Assembly (NCBI GenBank): GCA_902780535.1
Contig: CACZFT010000003.1
Location: 86,548 to 150,547 of the forward strand
Direction: 5' to 3'
Length of the DNA: 64,000 nucleotides
Source: an uncultured Selenomonas sp.
GTDB taxonomy: Bacteria > Bacillota > Negativicutes > Selenomonadales > Selenomonadaceae
Part shown: positions 18,455 to 26,640 of the stretch, in pieces
How the letters are laid out: every line of letters begins with the position of its first letter
Position numbering within the stretch: position 1 is the stretch's first letter
Notes under the pieces: model-generated
Told to the model about the DNA's origin: nothing
Seen by the model: only the letters and a program-made list of their open reading frames with translations
Database searches by the model: none
Program-made: the position numbers and the translations under genes

Positions 18455-19957
18455 TTATTTCTGCATCGTGCCATTCTTGAGGAAGCGCTCATGGAACGAG
18501 AACGCCTCTTCGAGGATGTGCGGCGTGTTCGCATGCTTCGTCGCTTCGTCTGCGCGATGGAAGTAGTCGAGCAGCAGCGGACGATAGTCTGGATGCGCGC
18601 AGTTGTTGATGATTTCGAGTGCGCGCTCATGCGGCGTCTTGCCGCGCAGATCCGCGATGCCCTGCTCCGTGATGATGATGTCGACATCGTGCTCCGTGTG
18701 GTCGATGTGCGAGCAGAACGGAACGATGGACGAAATCTTGCCATCTTTTGCCGTCGACGGCGTGTAGAAAATCGTGAGGTACGCGTTGCGCGCGAAGTCG
18801 CCGCTGCCGCCGATGCCGTTCATCATCTTCGTGCCCGTGATGTGCGTCGAGTTGACGTTGCCGTAGATATCGCACTCGATGGCCGTGTTCATGGCGATGA
18901 CACCGAGACGGCGCACGACCTCTGGATTGTTCGAAATCTCTTCCGGACGGATCAGCAAGTACTTCTTGTACTTCTGGACATCCGCGTAGAAGCGCTTCAA
19001 GCCTTCCGGCGACGGGGAGAACGCCGTGCCCGATGCGAAGTTCAGCTTGCCTGCATCGATGAGGTCGAGCATGCCATCCTGGATGACTTCCGTGTAGACC
19101 GTGAGGTCTTTGAGATCGGAATCAACGAAGCCTGCCATGACGGCATTTGCGACATTGCCGACGCCCGACTGCAGCGGCAGCAGGTTCTTCGGCATGCGGC
19201 CGGCCTTGATTTCATCATCGAGGAACTTGAGCGTGAACTCGCTCATCTTCTTCGAATTCTCGTCAATCGGACGCAGGGAACGCGTGTGATCCGGGATGTC
19301 GCACGGGACGATGTAGAGAATCTTGTCCGGCGTGCAGGGGATGTACGGCGTGCCGATGCGGTCACTGGCCTTCACGATTGGAATCGGCAGGCGGTTTGGC
19401 GGATCGAGCGGGACGTAGACATCATGCATGCCTTCGAGGTCGAGCGGCTGGCTCGTGTTGACTTCGACGATGACTTTGTCAGCCTGCTGGACGAACGATG
19501 CGGCGTTGCCGAGCGACGTCGTCGGAATCAGGTTGCCGTCCTCGTCGATGGCGCATGCCTCAACCACCGCGACATCGATCTTGCCGAGATAGCCATAGCG
19601 TGCGAGCTGTGCCGACTCGGAGAGATGCAGGTCGAGATAGTTGACGCTGCCGTCATTGATCTCGGCGCGGAGCGACTTGTCCGTCTGGTACGGCAGGCGC
19701 GTCTTGATGCCATGGACATCAGCGAGCGCCGTGTCGAGCTCGGGGCCGACCGAAGCACCCGTCCAGAGATTGATCGTGAACGGATCCTTCTTCATGCGTT
19801 CGGCAAGCGCGAGCGGAACAGCTTTCGGATAAGCCGAACTCGTGAATCCGCTCATGGCGACATTCATGCCGGGCTTGAAGAAAGCCGCAGCTTCCTCTGC
19901 AGAAACAATCTTGCTCTGCAGGCCCTTGTTGCGAACGCGGTCGAGAATATCAATCAT
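18455..19957 (-). CDS. Acetyl/propionyl-CoA:succinate CoA-transferase
   Basis: Class I CoA-transferase of the Cat1/AarC group (500 residues). It moves CoA from propionyl-CoA to succinate, closing the propionate cycle with the mutase and decarboxylase downstream. The oxyanion-loop region (SGFTSSAYPK), the active-site glutamate in MNTAIECDIYGNVNSTHI and the GIGGSGDFARNAY block are intact. The chosen ATG at 19957 follows AAGGGGG; an in-frame start at 19999 lies before that site. First gene of the operon. Acetyl-CoA hydrolase annotations for this family usually denote CoA-transferases. Confidence 0.9.
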   Translation of the reverse strand: MIDILDRVRNKGLQSKIVSAEEAAAFFKPGMNVAMSGFTSSAYPKAVPLALAERMKKDPFTINLWTGASVGPELDTALADVHGIKTRLPYQTDKSLRAEINDGSVNYLDLHLSESAQLARYGYLGKIDVAVVEACAIDEDGNLIPTTSLGNAASFVQQADKVIVEVNTSQPLDLEGMHDVYVPLDPPNRLPIPIVKASDRIGTPYIPCTPDKILYIVPCDIPDHTRSLRPIDENSKKMSEFTLKFLDDEIKAGRMPKNLLPLQSGVGNVANAVMAGFVDSDLKDLTVYTEVIQDGMLDLIDAGKLNFASGTAFSPSPEGLKRFYADVQKYKKYLLIRPEEISNNPEVVRRLGVIAMNTAIECDIYGNVNSTHITGTKMMNGIGGSGDFARNAYLTIFYTPSTAKDGKISSIVPFCSHIDHTEHDVDIIITEQGIADLRGKTPHERALEIINNCAHPDYRPLLLDYFHRADEATKHANTPHILEEAFSFHERFLKNGTMQK

Positions 19958-20085
19958 CAGAAATCCCCCTTGTTCATACGCATGGGAAGCTATAACCAAA
20001 ATAAATAGTTGCTATATGCTATAATTATGGTTTATGCTACGCCCATATCTCATTTATATCCCAATCAATAGAATATCACATACAG

Positions 20086-20118
20086 AAAAAGCCGTCAAGA
20101 TTGCTCCGACGGCTTTTT
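20086..20118 (-). terminator. Bidirectional-looking terminator between rex and the propionate operon
   Basis: AAAAAGCCGTC (20086-20097 region) pairs with GACGGCTTTTT (20108-20118), leaving an 11-nt loop. On the minus strand the stem ends in TTTTT, so it stops transcription coming out of rex. Confidence 0.9.
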
Positions 20119-20186
20119 GTCATATTTTCTCTTATTTTTACGTCAATTTTTCAGAGTTTGCCCGTTGACGGGCGAGCTCGCCCGCT

Positions 20187-20822
20187 TCACATGCGCGTGA
20201 TGTGATACGACAGGCGCGAGAGGCCGATGGAAAGGTCCTCGTTGACGATGTGCATCGTCTCGGGCACCTGCATCTTGATCGGCGCGAAGTTCCAGATGCC
20301 CTTGACGCCGGCCGCGACGAGCTTGTCGGCCACATCCTGCGCGAAGGCGGCCGGCACGGCGATGATGCCGATATGGACGCCGCGCTCACGCACGATGCGC
20401 GAGAGGTCGTCGATGGCCTCGACCTTGACATGGTTCTGCACCGTGCCAATGACCTTCGGGTCCTGGTCAAACAGCGCGACGAGGTTGAAGCCGAGCGTCA
20501 CGAAGTTCTGGTAGTTCGCAAGCGCCGCGCCGAGGTGGCCGATGCCGACGATCGCGATGTTCCAGTGATGGTCGAGCCCGAGGATCGAGCCGACGTTGCG
20601 CTTGAGCTCGTTGACGTAATAGCCGACGCCCTTCTTGCCGAACTGGCCGAAAGACGCGAGATCTTTCCGGATCTGCTCCGGCGTGATGCCGAGCCTGCGG
20701 CCGAGTTCTTCCGATGAGATGACATCAATGCCCTCGTCCTGCGCGAGCCGGAGCGTGCGGAAATAGAGCGGCAGGCGGTCAATCGTCGCTTTCGAGATGC
20801 CGCCGCGCTTCTGTTCTGCCAT
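20187..20822 (-). CDS. rex: Redox-sensing transcriptional repressor Rex
   Basis: Senses the NADH/NAD ratio and represses fermentation and respiration genes when NAD is high. The 211 residues contain an N-terminal winged helix (SSEELGRRLGITPEQIRKDL, FGKKGVGYYV) and a Rossmann domain with GIGHLGAAL. The ATG at 20822 follows GGGGGAGG and shares a base with the upstream stop (TGATG), indicating translational coupling. It lies next to, and reads toward, the propionate operon, a plausible target; I could not see a clear Rex palindrome there. Confidence 0.95.
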   Translation of the reverse strand: MAEQKRGGISKATIDRLPLYFRTLRLAQDEGIDVISSEELGRRLGITPEQIRKDLASFGQFGKKGVGYYVNELKRNVGSILGLDHHWNIAIVGIGHLGAALANYQNFVTLGFNLVALFDQDPKVIGTVQNHVKVEAIDDLSRIVRERGVHIGIIAVPAAFAQDVADKLVAAGVKGIWNFAPIKMQVPETMHIVNEDLSIGLSRLSYHITRM

Positions 20823-22324
20823 CAATCCTCCCCCTTTCCTTCTGCGCTTTCTACAGTCTTTCCTGTGTTCTCCCCTGCCGTTTCCTGCTTCGCCATCAGC
20901 GAGAGCGCGGCCGCGAGAGCCGCGAGCATCCAGAGCAGCATCGACGATGGGATGTTGAAGAGCAGGTCGTCCGTCAGACCGTTCAGGGCGACCGTGACGA
21001 GCGCGAGCCCGATGCCGAGCGAGAGGCCGGCCGCAAGGCGGCGGCTGTCCCACGACATCATTTCAGAAATCCCATCACCGAGCGTCCAATGATGCTCTTC
21101 CTTCGGCGCCAGACTGTCCTGCACGGACTGCAGTTCCTGGTCGACGGCCTCGTCTTCCGAGAGATCCGTCGCCTTCGGCGTGCGGCTGGCCGCCTCCTCT
21201 GCCTCGATCTCCTCCGGCGTCTTGAAATGCGTGCGGAACGCCGTGAACATCGTGCCGAAGAAATACCAGAAGAACGCGAGTGCGCCGACGACGCCGATCT
21301 CAGCCATGTAGTTCAGGTACATGTTGTGCGCATGGACGATGACGATCTCCTTGCCCGCCGCGCCCTGCATGTAGAAGTCGTAGAGCGGATAGACCATCCA
21401 GTACGCGCCCCAGCCGATGCCGAAGAACGGATGATCCTCGATCATCGCAATCGTGCTCTCCCAGAACGCGAAGCGCATTTCCGTCGACGTGTCCACGGTC
21501 GTGAAGACCGACGTGATGCGCCCGAGGAGCGCCGGATCAGCTGCGAAGATGCCGCAGACAACGACGATGCAGGCCACGAGCACGCGCCAGTCGCGCAGGA
21601 TGCCATAGAGCACGAAGACGACGGCAATCGCGAGACACGCGCCGCGCGCATACGTCATGGCAAGGCAGGACGCGAGCGCGACCATTACGAGCGCGAGCGC
21701 GATGCGCTGGCCGCGCGCCTTCATCTTGACAAAGAGGCCGAGCGAAAGCGCGATGGCGATGTCGAGATACCCCGCGAGGATGTTTGGGTTCTCCCATGTC
21801 GAGAAGACGCGCTTCTTGAGCTCGGGGAACGCGTTGCCATCCACCCACTTCATCGCGCTCGTGTCGATGCCGAATGCAAACTGGTACCAGCCATAGAGCA
21901 CGACGCAGAGCGCCGAGAGCGCAAGGGCGCCGAGAAGGTCTTTGAAATCCTGCGCCGTGCGCACGTTCTGCCCGATGAAAAAGTACATGAGCAGGTAGAC
22001 GCCGACGAGGTTGTAGTAGTTGTAAAAGCTGAACGCCGGATCGGGCGAGCCCGCGACAGACGCGAGGCCGAGCACGGCGAAGATCACGACGGGAATGTCG
22101 AACGGCAGGCGGCGGAATTTCATCTCGCGGTCGACGCGGAGCTTCCAGAGCGTCAGGAGCGCCCCGAGCACGACGACGACGGTCGCCGCGCCCGGCGAAA
22201 GCGCCAGCGTGAAGCCTTCGAGCACGAGCGCGATGCGGATAAGCCGGTTCAGCTGCCGCGTGCGGCGCTTCTTGCGGAGGTCGTCGAGCACGGCATCGGC
22301 GTGTTCGTCCTGCTCAGCTGGCAT
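20822..22324 (-). CDS. O-antigen ligase/polymerase family membrane protein
   Basis: The 500-residue protein has about 10-12 hydrophobic helices and the large Wzy_C-type loop with TWENPNILAGYLDI, FAFWESTIAMIEDHPFFGIGWGAY and VHAHNMYLNYMAEIG. Such proteins join or polymerise glycans at the outer face of the inner membrane. A charged stretch (about residues 375-425) separates the last helices. It overlaps folC by 11 nt and rex by one base. Whether the substrate is lipopolysaccharide or another glycan cannot be told. Confidence 0.85.
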   Translation of the reverse strand: MPAEQDEHADAVLDDLRKKRRTRQLNRLIRIALVLEGFTLALSPGAATVVVVLGALLTLWKLRVDREMKFRRLPFDIPVVIFAVLGLASVAGSPDPAFSFYNYYNLVGVYLLMYFFIGQNVRTAQDFKDLLGALALSALCVVLYGWYQFAFGIDTSAMKWVDGNAFPELKKRVFSTWENPNILAGYLDIAIALSLGLFVKMKARGQRIALALVMVALASCLAMTYARGACLAIAVVFVLYGILRDWRVLVACIVVVCGIFAADPALLGRITSVFTTVDTSTEMRFAFWESTIAMIEDHPFFGIGWGAYWMVYPLYDFYMQGAAGKEIVIVHAHNMYLNYMAEIGVVGALAFFWYFFGTMFTAFRTHFKTPEEIEAEEAASRTPKATDLSEDEAVDQELQSVQDSLAPKEEHHWTLGDGISEMMSWDSRRLAAGLSLGIGLALVTVALNGLTDDLLFNIPSSMLLWMLAALAAALSLMAKQETAGENTGKTVESAEGKGED

Positions 22325-23675
22325 GGCGCTGCCTCCCTTCTGATGACCCTGACAGTTCTGCTTTTCCGAGCAGCACCTGCCGCAGTCCGCCGATCAGATA
22401 GAGCGACCCTGCGCAGACGAGCAGCCGCCGCCCGCCCGCGAGCTCCATGGCGCGCGCGAGCGCCGCGCGATTGTCCTCGTAGTATTCGACCGTCTTTGCG
22501 TATGCACGCGCCTTTTCGGCGAGCACGGGCGCTTTTTCCGCGCGGTCGGACTGCGGCGGCGTCACGACGACGATGTCATCGGGGCGCACGAGGATCTTCA
22601 GCATTTCGTCGACGGCCTTGTCGTGCAGGATGCCCAAAAGCAGCACGCGGGAGGCCGTCGGGAAATAATCGTCGAGCCCGCGCCGCAGCACCGTCATGCC
22701 GGCCGGATTGTGCGCGCCGTCGATGACCGTGATCTGGTCGTCCGCCGCGCCGACGGCCGGCACTTCGAGCACTTCGAAGCGGCCGGGCCAGACGACGAGG
22801 CGCAACGCCTCGTGAACGGTCTTCTCGTTGATGCGCTGGTCGCCATTGTGCAGCAGGTATGCCGCCATGATGGCGAGTCCCGCATTCTGCACCTGATGCG
22901 CGCCGAGCAAATGGAGCGCATAGAGATCACGGCTCACGCCCGCAATCGTTGAGGAAAAGAAGAATTTCTGGCCGCGCGGCGAAATCTCGCCGGCCTCGAC
23001 CGAAAAGTCCTCCCCTTCGACGAAGATGTCGGAGCTGTGGTTTTCCGCCGTCTCGCGGATGATGGCGAGCGGCATACCCGTGGCCGCCGTCACGACGGGA
23101 ATCCCGTCCTTGATGATGCCGGCCTTGTGATGCGCGACGCCCGCGAGCGTGCCGCCGCAGAGCTTCGCGTGCTCGAGCGCGACATTCGTGATGACGGAGA
23201 CCTCCGGCGTGATGACATTCGTCGAATCGAGCAGGCCGCCGAGGCCGACCTCGATGACGGCGTATTCGACTTTTTTCTTTGCGAAATAATAGAACGCCGC
23301 CGCTGTCAATGCCTCGAACTGCGTCGGGCACTCGGCTCCCTCGGCCATCATCTCGTCAATCTTCTCGCGCACGTCCGTCAGGCATGCGGCGAAATCCGCC
23401 TCGCTGATGGGCTGGCCATCAATCTGCATGCGCTCGGTGTACGAAACGAGATGCGGCGAGATGTAGAGCCCCGTGCGGATGGACGACTGCTGGAGAATCG
23501 TGGCGAGCATGGCCGAGACCGAGCCCTTGCCATTCGTGCCCGTCACATGGATCGTGCGGTAGCGATCCTGCGGCGTGCCGAGGAGCTCCAGCAGGCGCTG
23601 GATGCGTGCGAGGCCGAGCCGCACGCCGAAAACATTCAATCCATCGAGATAAGTCAGGGATTCCCGATAGTTCAT
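22314..23675 (-). CDS. folC: Bifunctional folylpolyglutamate/dihydrofolate synthase
   Basis: Adds glutamate to dihydropteroate and folates. The 453 residues include the P-loop HVTGTNGKGSVS (about 43-54), YISPHLVSYTERM, EVGLGGLLDSTNVI, TNVALEHAKLCG and IDGAHNPAG. The ATG at 23675 follows GGAGGCAGAG, 16 nt after valS, so folC is co-transcribed with valS under the T-box. Confidence 0.95.
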   Translation of the reverse strand: MNYRESLTYLDGLNVFGVRLGLARIQRLLELLGTPQDRYRTIHVTGTNGKGSVSAMLATILQQSSIRTGLYISPHLVSYTERMQIDGQPISEADFAACLTDVREKIDEMMAEGAECPTQFEALTAAAFYYFAKKKVEYAVIEVGLGGLLDSTNVITPEVSVITNVALEHAKLCGGTLAGVAHHKAGIIKDGIPVVTAATGMPLAIIRETAENHSSDIFVEGEDFSVEAGEISPRGQKFFFSSTIAGVSRDLYALHLLGAHQVQNAGLAIMAAYLLHNGDQRINEKTVHEALRLVVWPGRFEVLEVPAVGAADDQITVIDGAHNPAGMTVLRRGLDDYFPTASRVLLLGILHDKAVDEMLKILVRPDDIVVVTPPQSDRAEKAPVLAEKARAYAKTVEYYEDNRAALARAMELAGGRRLLVCAGSLYLIGGLRQVLLGKAELSGSSEGRQRHAS

Positions 23676-23691
23676 GATTTCTCTGCCTCCA

Positions 23692-26331
23692 TCAAAGCTT
23701 CCTGAGGTCGGCGAGGCGCGCTTCGAGCGACTTCATCTTTTCTTCATAGCCTGCGAGCTTCGTGCGCTCGCCCTCGACGACCTGCGCCGGCGCCTTCTTG
23801 AGGAAGCCCTCGTTGCTGAGCTTGCCGTTCAGCTTCTTGATTTCCTTGCCGAGCTTGTCCATTTCCTTCGTCAGACGCGCCGTCTCCTTCTCGACGTCAA
23901 TGAGGCCCTTGAGCGGCAGATAGATTTCGACGCCGCCGACGACGCCCGCCATGGCATTCTCTGGCTTTTCTGCGCCGGCAGCGAGCAGCGTGACGGGCTC
24001 GGCCGCCGCGAGCGCGACGAGATAGCCCTTGTGCGATTCGAAGACGGGGCGCAGCGCTTCGTCCGTGAAGTTCAGGATGACTTCGCTCTTCTTGCCCGGC
24101 GCTGCGCCGACCTCGGCACGCAGGTTGCGGACGGTCTTGATCGTCTCCATGATGGCCGTCATCTGCGCCTCGATGTCGTCGTTGATGCAGCCTTCATCCC
24201 CCGTCGGCCACTCCGAAATCATGATGCTCCTGACGCTCTCGTCATGCGGCACTTTCTGCCAGATTTCCTCCGTGAGGAACGGCATGAACGGATGCAGCAG
24301 GCGCAGCGTATGCTCGAGGACATACGACAGCACGTAGAGCGCCGTGTTCTTCGCACGCGGGTTTTCCTTATCGTAGAGGCGCGCTTTCGTGAGTTCGATG
24401 TACCAGTCGCAGAACTCATTCCAGATGAACTCGTAAATCATGCGGCCGGCCTCGCCGAGCTCGAACTTGTCGAGGCACGCCGTGACATCGCGTGCCGTGC
24501 GCGCGTAGCGCGAGAGGATCCAGCGGTCAGCGAGCGTGTAGTCGCTTTCCTCGGGCCTATACGACTTGTCAAAGCCTTCGAGGTTCATGAGCATGTAGCG
24601 CGATGCATTCCAGATCTTGTTCGCGAAGTTGCGCGCGCTCTCAACGCGCTCCCAATAGAAGCGCATATCGTTGCCCGGCGTGTTGCCCGTAATGAGCATG
24701 AAGCGCAGCGTATCCGCGCCGTACTTCTCGATGACCTCGACAGGGTCGATGCCGTTGCCGAGCGACTTCGACATCTTGCGGCCCTGGCTGTCGCGCACGA
24801 GGCCGTGGATGAAGACGTGGTGGAACGGGATGTCCTTGCCGAACGCGAGGCCCATCATGATCATGCGGGCGACCCAGAAGAAGATGATGTCGTAGCCCGT
24901 GACGAGTGTCGCCGTCGGGTAGAAATGCTCGAGCTCCGGCGTCTTGTCCGGCCAGCCGAACGTCTCGAACGGCCAGAGGCCCGAGCTGAACCACGTATCG
25001 AGCACGTCCTCGTCCTGATGGATGTGCTTGCTATGGCAATGCGGGCACTCCGTGAGGTCCGTGCGGCTGACGCTCGTCTCGCCGCAGTCGTCGCAGTACC
25101 ACGCCGGGATGCGGTGGCCCCACCAGAGCTGGCGCGAAATGCACCAGTCGCGGATGTTCTCAAGCCAGTTGATGTAGATTTTCGTGAAGCGCTCCGGCAC
25201 GAACTGGATGCGGCCGTCCTTGACGGCTTCGATGGCCGGTTTCGCGAGCGATTCCATCTTGACGAACCACTGCTTCGAGACGAGCGGCTCGATCGTCGAA
25301 TGGCAGCGCGAGCAATGGCCGACAGCGTGCTCATGGTCTTCGACCGAGACGAGCGCACCGGTTTCCTCGAGTTCCTTGACGAGCGCCTTGCGGCATTCGT
25401 AGCGGTCCATGCCTTCGTATTTGCCTGCACCCTCGAGCATCTTGCCCGTATTGCCGATGACCTTGATGGCCTCGAGATGATGGCGCTGTCCCATCTCGAA
25501 ATCGTTCGGATCATGCGCTGGCGTGACTTTGACGGCGCCCGTGCCGAACGCCTTGTCGACATACTCGTCGGCGAACAGCGGGATGCGGCGGCCAACGATC
25601 GGCAGGATCAGCGTCTTGCCGACGAGATCCTTGTAGCGCTCGTCATCCGGGTGCACGGCAACGCCCGTGTCGCCGAACATCGTCTCGGGGCGCGTCGTCG
25701 CGATTTCGACGTATTTGCCCGGCTCGCCCTCGACTTCATAGCGGATATGCCAGAGATGGCCTGCTTCCGTCACATGGTCGACCTCGATGTCCGAGATGGC
25801 CGTGTTGCACGACGGGCACCAGTTCGTGATGCGCGTGCCCTGATAGATCAGGCCCTGCTCATAGAGCGAGACGAACACTTCGCGCACGGCACGCGAGCAG
25901 CCCTCGTCCATCGTGAAGCGCTCGCGATCCCAGTCGAGCGACGAGCCGAGCGAACGCAGCTGGTCGAGGAACTTCTCGCGGCCGAGCTCGTAACGGTTCG
26001 TGCCCTCTTTGCGCAGAGCCCCCTCGACCTTCGCCTGCGTCGCGATGCCCGCATGGTCGCAGCCCGGAATCCAGACCGTGTTGTAGCCCTGCATGCGGTG
26101 ATAGCGGATCAGGATGTCCTGCAGCGTGTTGTCGAGCGCATGGCCCATGTGTAGCTGGCCCGTGACATTTGGTGGCGGGATGACCATGCTGTACGGCTTC
26201 TTCGACTTGTCCACTTCTGCATGGAAGAACTTGTTGTCCTCCCAGAACTTGTACCATTTCTTCTCAAACGACTGCGGGTCGTAGACCTTCGGGATGTTGT
26301 TCCCGAGATTTTCCTGCGCTTCCTCTGCCAT
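23692..26331 (-). CDS. valS: Valyl-tRNA synthetase, with an apparent internal deletion
   Basis: Charges tRNA-Val. The 879 residues show the HIGH motif as [23 protein letters not shown], the editing domain ([17 protein letters not shown]) and the C-terminal coiled coil ([20 protein letters not shown]). The ATG at 26331 follows AGGAGG; the longer frame to 26445 lies inside the T-box. Oddity: near residue 123 GREKFLD runs directly into QLRSLGSS. In other ValS proteins these blocks are separated by a conserved stretch of about 17 residues containing W-x-W-K and GG-x-I. The frame is kept. See findings. Confidence 0.93.
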   Translation of the reverse strand: MAEEAQENLGNNIPKVYDPQSFEKKWYKFWEDNKFFHAEVDKSKKPYSMVIPPPNVTGQLHMGHALDNTLQDILIRYHRMQGYNTVWIPGCDHAGIATQAKVEGALRKEGTNRYELGREKFLDQLRSLGSSLDWDRERFTMDEGCSRAVREVFVSLYEQGLIYQGTRITNWCPSCNTAISDIEVDHVTEAGHLWHIRYEVEGEPGKYVEIATTRPETMFGDTGVAVHPDDERYKDLVGKTLILPIVGRRIPLFADEYVDKAFGTGAVKVTPAHDPNDFEMGQRHHLEAIKVIGNTGKMLEGAGKYEGMDRYECRKALVKELEETGALVSVEDHEHAVGHCSRCHSTIEPLVSKQWFVKMESLAKPAIEAVKDGRIQFVPERFTKIYINWLENIRDWCISRQLWWGHRIPAWYCDDCGETSVSRTDLTECPHCHSKHIHQDEDVLDTWFSSGLWPFETFGWPDKTPELEHFYPTATLVTGYDIIFFWVARMIMMGLAFGKDIPFHHVFIHGLVRDSQGRKMSKSLGNGIDPVEVIEKYGADTLRFMLITGNTPGNDMRFYWERVESARNFANKIWNASRYMLMNLEGFDKSYRPEESDYTLADRWILSRYARTARDVTACLDKFELGEAGRMIYEFIWNEFCDWYIELTKARLYDKENPRAKNTALYVLSYVLEHTLRLLHPFMPFLTEEIWQKVPHDESVRSIMISEWPTGDEGCINDDIEAQMTAIMETIKTVRNLRAEVGAAPGKKSEVILNFTDEALRPVFESHKGYLVALAAAEPVTLLAAGAEKPENAMAGVVGGVEIYLPLKGLIDVEKETARLTKEMDKLGKEIKKLNGKLSNEGFLKKAPAQVVEGERTKLAGYEEKMKSLEARLADLRKL

Positions 26332-26344
26332 CAAAAATCCTCCT

Positions 26345-26620
26345 GTCTCAAAACAAAAAGCGCTTCCGTCCCGAAGGACGAAAGCGCCTGCTTCCGTGTT
26401 ACCACCTAGCTTCTCCCATAGGGAATCCCCCATGAGACTCATCATCCATAACGCCGATGACGCGTTTCCTGCTACTCCTCTTTCACAGAAAAAGCTCCGA
26501 AGCGACCTTCGCTGCTATCCGCCGGAAACTTTCACCAGCCGTTTCCTCTCTCGTGGCGTCAAAGCAGCTACTCCTCTTCTTCCTCGCCTTTGCCTGCCGA
26601 TAATCTTATCATAAAGGAAA
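26345..26620 (-). promoter_or_regulatory. T-box leader (Val) in front of valS
   Basis: A tRNA-sensing leader that allows read-through when tRNA-Val is uncharged. On the minus strand the T-box motif AGGTGGTAACACGG lies at 26394-26407. It is followed by a strong terminator, GCGC...GCGC (26360-26387), with a T-run at 26355-26359. Stem I elements (GAGTAG, AGAGAGGAAAC, GGTGAAAG) lie upstream. The probable specifier triplet is GTC (Val) at 26504-26506, in GAAGGTCGCTTC. It should control valS, folC, the ligase-like gene and rex. Confidence 0.93.
26355..26387 (-). terminator. T-box regulated terminator
   Basis: Stem of about 12-13 bp (26360-26387) closed by a TTC-type loop, followed on the minus strand by TTTTT. 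It competes with the antiterminator formed by the T-box sequence at 26394-26407. Confidence 0.88.
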
Positions 26621-26640
26621 CAAATTTACAAGATGTGCCC

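Noticed and set aside
19990..20085. Promoter and Rex operator in front of the CoA-transferase operon
   Set aside because: TATAAA and TATAAT-like strings exist but none has a good -35 at 16-18 nt, and no TTGTGA-N6-TCACAA-like palindrome was found.
23674..26154. An 826-codon plus-strand frame opposite valS
   Set aside because: Arg/Asp/Ala-rich composition typical of an antisense frame; valS is clear on the other strand.
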